DNA of 5,217 nt, taken from positions 1 to 5,217 of the forward strand of contig QMRV01000141.1 of the NCBI GenBank assembly GCA_003649445.1, in the 5' to 3' direction. This document shows, one piece after another, positions 1 through 5,217 of this stretch. The notes beneath the pieces were generated by a model that was given only the letters and a program-made list of their open reading frames with translations, was not told the DNA's origin and ran no database searches. The DNA is from Thermoprotei archaeon. Lineage in GTDB: Archaea > Thermoproteota > Thermoprotei > Thermofilales > B15-G2. The first letter of the stretch is position 1. Each line of letters starts with the position of its first letter. The position numbers and the translations under genes were made by a program.

Positions 1-788
1 GTCTCTAGATACTCGTAGACTTCGTTGAGGTGCTCAACTATTTCACTGACTTTGCGCAGCTCTTCCTTCCTTTGAGGTAAAATGGCCTCTATCTTCCTTT
101 TTTCGTCTAAGTACTCATCGTATTGCCTCTTAATGTCTTCAAGATCTTTAAGGCGGTTCTGCAGTTCCCTTAGCTCTCCCTTCACATTCTCTAGCTGGTG
201 TCTGAGTTCCCTCCTCTCCTCAGCTGCTCTATCTCTAGCCTTGTTAAAGCTCTCAAGTCCCATCATCATGTTAATTATCGCCTCTCTGTCGCGGGAGCCC
301 AGCTCTATCAAGCGCTCAAGATCTTTCTGAGCCACTACGTTCGTCGCAAGCATTTCTTTCCAAGAGACGCCGATTATCTTTTCCACCTCGCGCTCAACCG
401 GCTTGACGCCGATCGCTATAAGCCTGTTATTAGCGGCGTCTATCAGCCGCGCCTCCACCTGGCTGACTATATCCCTCCGCCTCTCAATAACTCTGTAAAC
501 TCTATACCTTTTGTCTCCAACTCTGAAAGTGACTTCTATCATAGCCCTCCTAGCCCCGTGAGCAATAATATCACCGAGGGTTACTCGGCCCGCCCCAGCT
601 ATCGGCTTCCTGAAGCTAGTTAGCAGGTTAACGTCACCATAGAGCCCAAATAGTATGGCTTCTATCAGCGTTGACTTCCCGGCCTCATTAGGGCCACGGA
701 CTATGGTTAGCCCCCTCCCGAGCCTAAGCGACTCGGTCAGTTTCAGCCGCCTAAAGCCTACAGCCCTAAGGCTCTCTATGACTACCAC
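1..788 (-). CDS. rad50: Rad50 DNA double-strand break repair ATPase, N-terminal part (gene runs off the window)
   Basis: This is an SMC-like ABC ATPase that dimerises on ATP and, bound to Mre11, holds and opens DNA ends for processing. I read 262 codons with no stop from a GTG at 788-786 to the window edge; the C-terminal half, including the zinc hook, signature motif and Walker B, lies outside. The N-terminal lobe starts with a beta strand (VVIESLRAVGF). It has a perfect Walker A, GPNEAGKST, at residues 32-40 (bases 669-695). A Q-loop-like AQKDLERL follows at about 153-160, with Gln154 the likely metal/ATP-sensing glutamine. From about residue 180 the chain is rich in Glu, Arg, Lys and Leu with heptad-like spacing, marking the ascending coiled coil. 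The GTG start is chosen because a strong GGAGGTG sits 5 nt upstream and the Walker A falls at the usual distance. The first 7 bases overlap the end of mre11, implying translational coupling. The family call is very secure. Confidence 0.96.
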   Translation of the reverse strand, partial: MVVIESLRAVGFRRLKLTESLRLGRGLTIVRGPNEAGKSTLIEAILFGLYGDVNLLTSFRKPIAGAGRVTLGDIIAHGARRAMIEVTFRVGDKRYRVYRVIERRRDIVSQVEARLIDAANNRLIAIGVKPVEREVEKIIGVSWKEMLATNVVAQKDLERLIELGSRDREAIINMMMGLESFNKARDRAAEERRELRHQLENVKGELRELQNRLKDLEDIKRQYDEYLDEKRKIEAILPQRKEELRKVSEIVEHLNEVYEYLE

Positions 789-1963
789 GCTCCCACCTCC
801 CTGAGAAGTTCCTTGCCTATCTGCAGGGCCTCCTGTAGCACCCTCCTCCTCTTCTCGTCGCCTACTCCGCTGACTTCGCGTATGAGGCTAGCGAGATACT
901 CCTCGTAGAGCTTCAGGGGGCTTAGCTCCTCTAGATCAGCTAGCTCTGGTTGCTCTAGCACGTACTCAAGTTCCTTGTCATCGATTATCGTGTGAAAGAA
1001 GAGACCCTCCAGTCTCCTCAAGATCATATCTCTACTGTACCTCACAAGCTTATCTAGAGGAAGCCTACCCCTGATCCTCAGCCTCAATATCGCCTTAGGG
1101 TCAGAGTCTCCTGCGACAGCTGCTATCACACTGCTCACGGGATCGTCATCCTCCTTCAACGTGACCTCCACCGTCCTCAGGGGGCGAGGCTTCGTTTCTA
1201 TGAAGTCTAGCTTTTGGACACCCTCCTCACTCACCTCCACATATACGAACCCCTTCCGCTCATCTTCCTCCGCGAAGCTGCGCCTCTCGGTACCACCTGG
1301 GTAGACTATGTAGGTCATTCCAACTTGAGTTTTGTAATAACGATGGAAGTGGCCCAATGCTAGGTAATGTAGTTCTCTTGGCACGCTAGTCTCCTTTATG
1401 GTTGGCGCTATCCAGATAGGGGGTGCTCGAGCTGGGCTGTAGTTGTAGTGGAGCATTGACACATTAATGTCGCCTTCACAGGGCACCTTCATAGACTCAA
1501 GGGGATCCTCTTCATAGGGCCTTGTATGGTTAAAAGATGCGCCCGAGACACACACCCTGTACCCATGGATCTCGATCGTATCCGCGTCCATGCTACTTAC
1601 ATTTGAGAAAAACCTCATATAGCCTGCGGCCTCCAGCTCGTGGAGGGGCGACGCCCCTTCCTCCACAGATCTAGGCGTGTCGTGGTTTCCCCCTATAGCG
1701 TAAACCTTTATGCCCTCACTGCGGATCCTGCGAAAGGCCCTCATAACCCAAGTACGGGCCGGGTTCCTAGGGTTGACCTTATCGTACAGGTCTCCTGCTA
1801 CAAGCATTATGTCGGGCTTCAACTCAATAGTCTTCTCTACCACATAGTTAAATGCCTCGAGAAAGTCTCTCCTGCGGTCTTGCTCCTTAGGTCCGAGGTA
1901 CCTCACCGTAGGGTCTAAGTGAGTATCTGCAAGATGTATGATCCTCACCAGTCTCCTATCCAT
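782..1963 (-). CDS. mre11: Mre11 nuclease subunit of the Mre11-Rad50 complex
   Basis: This is a Mn-dependent calcineurin-like phosphodiesterase with endo- and 3'-5' exonuclease activity; with Rad50 it opens and trims DNA ends. The protein has 393 residues, close to normal for archaeal Mre11. All phosphoesterase motifs are intact: DTH (Asp13, His15), GDLYD (Asp58), GNHD (Asn93, His94), a histidine in LHYNY (His172) and GHFH (His205, His207). These match the known two-metal ligands and catalytic histidine of the family. The capping domain follows at roughly 240-340. The last ~50 residues (344-393) form charged helices corresponding to the Rad50-binding region. The ATG at 1963-1961 is supported by GGAGGTG 8 nt upstream. 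The gene starts 5 nt after the herA stop and overlaps rad50 by 7 nt, so it is an internal operon gene. I see no damage or missing key residue. Confidence 0.97.
   Translation of the reverse strand: MDRRLVRIIHLADTHLDPTVRYLGPKEQDRRRDFLEAFNYVVEKTIELKPDIMLVAGDLYDKVNPRNPARTWVMRAFRRIRSEGIKVYAIGGNHDTPRSVEEGASPLHELEAAGYMRFFSNVSSMDADTIEIHGYRVCVSGASFNHTRPYEEDPLESMKVPCEGDINVSMLHYNYSPARAPPIWIAPTIKETSVPRELHYLALGHFHRYYKTQVGMTYIVYPGGTERRSFAEEDERKGFVYVEVSEEGVQKLDFIETKPRPLRTVEVTLKEDDDPVSSVIAAVAGDSDPKAILRLRIRGRLPLDKLVRYSRDMILRRLEGLFFHTIIDDKELEYVLEQPELADLEELSPLKLYEEYLASLIREVSGVGDEKRRRVLQEALQIGKELLREVGAW
794..800 (-). promoter_or_regulatory. Ribosome binding site of rad50
   Basis: The minus strand reads GGAGGTG here, a perfect match to the archaeal anti-Shine-Dalgarno sequence. 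It is 5 nt before the GTG at 788-786 and lies inside the last codons of mre11. It decides the rad50 start and suggests that ribosomes finishing mre11 re-initiate on rad50. Confidence 0.85.
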
Positions 1964-1968
1964 GCTCT

Positions 1969-3585
1969 CTACACCTCCGAGATCATCGAGTCCTCAATCC
2001 GTGACGAAGCCCGCAGCTCCATGATACGCCAAGTCTCCTCCAACTCCTCCCTAGCCCTCTTGAGAGCTCCAACGACGTCTATATCGGCGCCTCCCTCCAT
2101 AGTCTTCCTCTCTCTAATCTTCACCAAGACCGGAACCTTAGTTAGCTGACCGACAATAACTGCCTCCCCCACATTTAATCCTGGTAAATCCGATAATAAA
2201 GATTCACTTATTCTTTCACTAGAATTCAATATAGCCCTCTGATCTACGGGATTAGTAACTCTCAAAATTATCTGACTATTACACTGACTCAAAGTATCTT
2301 GATCTATCTTAGACGGACGCTGAGAAACAACTATCAAGAATATTCCAAACTTCCTACCCTCAGCAGCAATAGTATTTATTATAGACCGAGACCTAGTACG
2401 CCTCTCACTCTTAGGAGGAACAAACTTATGCGCCTCTTCTATTACCACAAATACAGGATATCGATACTCTCCTGTAGAAACCTTCAAATATACTTCACTA
2501 AGCACTCTATAGACAATATAATCCATGCTTGCATCATTAAGCCCAGACAAATCCAATACAGATACTTGCATAGGCTGAAGCATATCCTCGATACTAGTCG
2601 TAACATCGCCGAATACTCTGATTTTCCTAAGCTTATACACATACTTCAGTGCTCGTTTAGCATGCTGGGCATCACTACTACTGCCTCTAGCCATTTCCTC
2701 CACTTTGCCTATAAAATCCTCTACAGAATAATCGCTAGACTTTTTCCGCAGCTCAGAAACAACCTTAGAAATTACATCTCTTATATTTGTCCATCTCTCA
2801 GGTATTTCTAAAATATCTGCGATTTCGTCGCTAGATAAATCAGAGAAACTTACAGTATATGGCTTAACATTATCAAGACTATCTTCAGAATATCTGCCAG
2901 TACTATTCGGATTTCTGAAAACAAATATTCTCTCTTTCAGAGGATGAGGAGTCCCATCCTTCAGCCGTCCTAAGAAAACATAGTCTGCGTGAGGATCAAC
3001 TATTATTACAGTACCTCCCTTCCTCAGTATTTCTTCCACTAAAACGCCTACAGTATAGGATTTTCCAGCACCAGTCTGAGCCAAAATAGCAACATGACGG
3101 CGAAAACCATTAAGTGACACATAAACAGGTATGTGCGGCCTAGACAAAAGGTACCCTATGTGAATTCCCTCTTCTTCAGGATACGAGAAAAACTCTTGAA
3201 CAAGCTCGTCCGAAGCTAAGTAAACTTCATTACCCGGATAAATAGCCCTCCTAGGCATTCTAATTTCACTAGAACCACCACTCCTATACAGAAAACCTAA
3301 AGTGCGAGCAACACATATTACATTAACATCGTCAATCCCAGCACTATATATTCTCTCCAATGTCGTAAAGTCAACGTTCTCGCTATAAGCAGAACTCCGC
3401 GAAACAATATGCGTAACCTGAGCAAGAACCTCTACACGCTTCACTTGGCCATCTATGAGTTCATCGGAGTAAACCATAACATACTCGTATCGAGGCGGAT
3501 GATCATTCTTACTTGATACAAATAAGAACTCAGTGGGAGTAGCCTCCCCTACTATCCTACCAACAAGCCTAGGGGAAACGCACAC
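1969..3585 (-). CDS. herA: HerA DNA helicase/translocase
   Basis: This is a hexameric FtsK/VirB4-type ATPase ring that pumps double-stranded DNA into the NurA dimer for end resection. The product is 538 residues, slightly longer than typical (about 500). An N-terminal HAS-barrel domain covers roughly residues 5-125, starting RLVGRIVGEATPTEF. The RecA-like core has Walker A AQTGAGKS at 169-176 (Lys175), VDPHADYVFLG after it, a helical insertion at about 250-325, Walker B VFVVIEEAH with Glu383/Glu384, and the SQRPSKID motif with Gln422. Arg411 in AEGRKFGI is a plausible trans-acting arginine finger (inference). The tail from about 500 is helical and charged. The start is GTG at 3585-3583: an in-frame TGA lies at 3591-3589, so no earlier start is possible, and no ATG/GTG/TTG occurs before the conserved barrel begins. 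It overlaps nurA by 17 nt. Its upstream ribosome site is weak (GAGGG, 9 nt away). Base composition changes near its 3' end (see findings). Confidence 0.97.
   Translation of the reverse strand: MCVSPRLVGRIVGEATPTEFLFVSSKNDHPPRYEYVMVYSDELIDGQVKRVEVLAQVTHIVSRSSAYSENVDFTTLERIYSAGIDDVNVICVARTLGFLYRSGGSSEIRMPRRAIYPGNEVYLASDELVQEFFSYPEEEGIHIGYLLSRPHIPVYVSLNGFRRHVAILAQTGAGKSYTVGVLVEEILRKGGTVIIVDPHADYVFLGRLKDGTPHPLKERIFVFRNPNSTGRYSEDSLDNVKPYTVSFSDLSSDEIADILEIPERWTNIRDVISKVVSELRKKSSDYSVEDFIGKVEEMARGSSSDAQHAKRALKYVYKLRKIRVFGDVTTSIEDMLQPMQVSVLDLSGLNDASMDYIVYRVLSEVYLKVSTGEYRYPVFVVIEEAHKFVPPKSERRTRSRSIINTIAAEGRKFGIFLIVVSQRPSKIDQDTLSQCNSQIILRVTNPVDQRAILNSSERISESLLSDLPGLNVGEAVIVGQLTKVPVLVKIRERKTMEGGADIDVVGALKRAREELEETWRIMELRASSRIEDSMISEV
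1972..1978 (-). promoter_or_regulatory. Ribosome binding site of mre11
   Basis: The minus strand reads GGAGGTG, 8 nt before the mre11 ATG. The motif lies in the last codons of herA and runs up to its TAG stop. The same heptamer precedes rad50, so these two internal genes use identical strong sites, unlike nurA and herA, which have none or a weak one. Confidence 0.85.
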
Positions 3586-4888
3586 GACTCACATCCCTCG
3601 TATGCCTAACTAGTATCCCTAATTCTTTCTCTATCGTTCTTTCATAAATAACTAATGTCTCTGAAGTAATCTTCACCTTAGAATCAACTTCCTCCATAAG
3701 CACATTATAGTGCTTAGGTCCCCCGTAAAGCGAATAAAATAAACTCAAAATCTCCCTTAAAGCATTCCAGTCCAACTCTATTACAGGATCAAATGTATCA
3801 CCCATATTCAACTTCACACCTAAAACCCACGAAGGCACATCAACTCTAAGAGGCAAATCCCCTTTCTCAAAAATCACATAAAAACTAAAAATAGCAGGAT
3901 ACTCAAGAACCTTAGGTAAAACCCTTAAAGCCTTAGAAAGAAAATCAGGGTTCTCAGCAAGAGCTTGACTAAAATTCTTTCTAACATAATCCTCTAAAGC
4001 ATTACTTAAAAGAGCATCAACAAGAGAATTAAGAAGAGGCTTCGCAATACCGAGAAGCAAAGGCCGCGTAAAACCAGCACCCTGCGCCATCTCCATAACT
4101 ATCTTCACATCAGGTCTCTTCACGGCAGCCTCCCTAAATATCTCTAAAACAGGCTCTAGAGCTCTCTCTTCATCTGCTATCTTCTGAAGCCTCTGAAAAA
4201 CTGCCCGAGGATTCTTACGAACATCAAACCAAAGCTCAATTATCATATTACGCAACGAAGACTCAGCATCAATTCCCGAAAGCCTGCGTTTAAGCTCCTC
4301 AAACAACAGAAAATTCCCAAAGATACGTGACCTAGAATCCTTCGCCAACCCTAATATCGGAACACCACGCTTAAACGATTCACTAAATAGCCTACTTAAA
4401 ACATCAATATAGTCCACAATAAACCCCTGATAACCCGGAACACCAGTATCCTTAGGAAGATGAATAGTCCTACCATAAAGCGAACCATCAAGTACAACGA
4501 CACCAGAGTAACCCTTCTCGAGATACTCTAATGCCACTAAATGCTCTAAATGCTCCCTAAACCTGCCCCTAAATAAAACCAAGTCAACACGCCTAGCAGG
4601 CGCATAAAAATAATTCACAGCCAACCTCCTAACCTCAACCCCTTTACGAGACAAACCTAAACCACGGCAAACATGAACAGCAATACCAGAACCCAGCTCA
4701 ATCACACCATCACTACTATCAACGCAGAAAACATCACCATCAAACCTCGATAAATTCGGCAAACCAAGCCAATAATCACAAAAACACCCATAAAGCCCTC
4801 GACACTCTTTCCGAAACCCAGCCAACTCCCTAAACCTACCACTACTCCTCCTCAACTCACTAACAAACAAGTCAATAAACCTAGGCAT
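3569..4888 (-). CDS. nurA: NurA 5'-to-3' DNA nuclease, partner of HerA
   Basis: NurA is a dimeric Mn-dependent nuclease with an RNase H-like fold that caps the HerA ring and degrades DNA ends during resection. The product is 439 residues, longer than the Sulfolobus protein (about 330-340). The catalytic aspartates are visible as FCVDSSDG (Asp57) and VVLDGSLYG (Asp134). A glutamate before the second one (probably Glu115) fits the conserved acidic ligand, and GLAKDSRSR (180-188) is a hallmark motif. Near the C-terminus, RVDVPSW (348-354) and the Tyr394 region match the family, but the usual metal-site histidine seems replaced by Asp402. Three cysteines cluster at 29, 35 and 37. The ATG at 4888-4886 is the first start in frame; no Shine-Dalgarno precedes it and a TATA-like box lies about 30 nt upstream, so a leaderless mRNA is likely. 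It is the first gene of the operon. Codons mostly end in T or G, giving a strongly G+T-rich coding strand. Confidence 0.94.
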   Translation of the reverse strand: MPRFIDLFVSELRRSSGRFRELAGFRKECRGLYGCFCDYWLGLPNLSRFDGDVFCVDSSDGVIELGSGIAVHVCRGLGLSRKGVEVRRLAVNYFYAPARRVDLVLFRGRFREHLEHLVALEYLEKGYSGVVVLDGSLYGRTIHLPKDTGVPGYQGFIVDYIDVLSRLFSESFKRGVPILGLAKDSRSRIFGNFLLFEELKRRLSGIDAESSLRNMIIELWFDVRKNPRAVFQRLQKIADEERALEPVLEIFREAAVKRPDVKIVMEMAQGAGFTRPLLLGIAKPLLNSLVDALLSNALEDYVRKNFSQALAENPDFLSKALRVLPKVLEYPAIFSFYVIFEKGDLPLRVDVPSWVLGVKLNMGDTFDPVIELDWNALREILSLFYSLYGGPKHYNVLMEEVDSKVKITSETLVIYERTIEKELGILVRHTRDVSRVRFP

Positions 4889-4913
4889 ATACAGTAAAAA
4901 TACAATACATATG

Positions 4914-4921
4914 AATAAATA
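4914..4921 (-). promoter_or_regulatory. Putative TATA box of the nurA-herA-mre11-rad50 operon
   Basis: The minus strand reads TATTTATT at -33 to -26 relative to the nurA ATG, preceded by the A/T-rich ATTAAG that could serve as a BRE. This is the spacing expected if transcription starts at or next to the ATG, giving a leaderless message, and there is no ribosome site before nurA. The whole spacer is AT-rich, so a chance match is possible. Confidence 0.45.
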
Positions 4922-5014
4922 CTTAATATCAACAGAAGACCCAAAACAACATTTTTACACAATTCATCTAAAAGAAAACACAAAATTAGCTGAGTAAAGC
5001 AACAATTTATCCGG

Positions 5015-5036
5015 CGACTTCTACAGATAAAAGTCG
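5015..5036. repeat. Short inverted repeat (6-bp stem, 10-nt loop)
   Basis: CGACTT at 5015-5020 is followed, after 10 nt, by its exact reverse complement AAGTCG at 5031-5036. A G·T wobble could add one pair. It lies between the possible upstream gene tail and the nurA promoter. It could be a weak RNA hairpin in a 3' untranslated region or an operator; a 6-bp stem in 220 bases can also arise by chance. Confidence 0.35.
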
Positions 5037-5111
5037 TTTAACAAATATTAAGAATAACTAGTCTACCAAAACACATTAAATTCCAAAGATCAACCACTCC
5101 AGCCAAAACCA

Positions 5112-5216
5112 CTAAGAAACATAAACCCACCAATCAGACCTCACACTCCTTAAACCAATTTCACACAACCTAAAACTTGAAACAAGTAAACCGTCTGAAG
5201 GATCCACAATAAAACA
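5112..5216 (-). CDS. Possible C-terminal end of an upstream minus-strand gene (partial, unidentified)
   Basis: The minus strand is open for 34 codons from the window edge to a TAG at 5114-5112. The peptide begins CFIVDPSDGLLVSS and ends SDWWVYVS. Its mix of charged, small and aromatic residues looks protein-like, and its codons end mainly in T or G, as in nurA. Another minus frame is also open for about 21 codons, and the T-rich strand carries few stops, so this may be chance. I do not recognise a family. If real, the gene ends about 220 bases before nurA and is probably a separate transcript given the promoter-like box between them. Confidence 0.3.
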   Translation of the reverse strand, partial: CFIVDPSDGLLVSSFRLCEIGLRSVRSDWWVYVS

Positions 5217-5217
5217 A

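Larger units (their letters stand above)
4889..5111. other. AT-rich intergenic spacer upstream of nurA
   Basis: About 220 bases contain no convincing gene on either strand. The plus strand is rich in A and C and interrupted by frequent stops in all frames. The spacer holds the putative operon promoter near 4914-4921 and a short inverted repeat at 5015-5036. The minus strand shows T-rich stretches, for example T4-C-T4 at 4971-4979, that could end transcription of an upstream gene. I see no tRNA, CRISPR repeat or clear C/D-box RNA. Confidence 0.6.

Noticed and set aside
82..623. Overlapping plus-strand open frames opposite rad50
   Set aside because: They lie antisense to a clear Rad50 head and coiled coil. 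Their translations are Ser/Leu/Pro-rich low-complexity sequence typical of the complement of charged coiled-coil codons.
1640..2149. Plus-strand open frames opposite mre11 and the end of herA
   Set aside because: They are antisense to intact conserved proteins, show no recognisable motif and have no convincing ribosome site.
2299..2811. A 170-codon plus-strand open frame opposite herA
   Set aside because: It is antisense to the conserved HerA ATPase core. Its Tyr/Arg/Ile-rich composition follows from the AT-rich complement, and no family is recognisable.
1..4888. A previously undescribed defence or mobile system
   Set aside because: HerA-like ATPases and NurA-like nucleases occur in phage-defence systems, but here the intact Mre11-Rad50 partners and tight operon identify the housekeeping archaeal end-resection machinery. 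No transposase, integrase or terminal repeat is present.
5015..5036. The inverted repeat as an intrinsic terminator
   Set aside because: The stem is only 6 bp and no T-run follows it directly on the minus strand, so I report it only as a repeat.
4889..5217. A C/D-box RNA, tRNA or CRISPR array in the spacer
   Set aside because: CTGA tetramers occur but no matching box C with correct spacing. No tRNA-like arms and no regularly spaced repeats are visible.

Overview
This window carries the archaeal DNA-end-resection operon nurA–herA–mre11–rad50. All four genes lie on the minus strand, so they are read from high to low coordinates. The protein families point to a thermophilic archaeon. The NurA and HerA types, purine-rich mre11/rad50 coding strands, strong GGAGGTG ribosome sites inside the operon and a leaderless-looking first gene suggest a crenarchaeon, perhaps Desulfurococcales or Pyrodictiaceae. 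That placement is inference; I cannot name a genus.

Layout in transcription order. Positions 5217-5112 hold a short open minus-strand frame that may be the tail of an upstream gene. Positions 5111-4889 are an AT-rich spacer with a small inverted repeat and a TATA-like box close to the nurA start. NurA (4888-3569) is a 5'-to-3' nuclease of the RNase H-like fold. HerA (3585-1969) is the hexameric DNA translocase that partners NurA; its GTG start lies inside the end of nurA. Mre11 (1963-782) is the Mn-dependent phosphodiesterase/nuclease. The first 262 codons of Rad50 (788 to the window edge) contain the N-terminal half of the ABC ATPase head and the start of the coiled coil. Gaps and overlaps are tiny (17-nt overlap, 5-nt gap, 7-nt overlap), so this is almost certainly one co-translated transcript.

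Function. Mre11-Rad50 recognises and initially processes DNA double-strand breaks. The HerA-NurA ring then drives long-range resection to give the 3' single strand used by RadA for recombination. Expressing all four together fits their sequential action.

The system is known, not new. The points worth a second look are: nurA placed first instead of after rad50; an apparent His-to-Asp change at a NurA metal-site position; and a marked change of base composition. The coding strand is G+T-rich and C-poor in the intergenic spacer, nurA and most of herA, but third-position GC jumps within the last ~190 bases of herA and the downstream genes are purine-rich.
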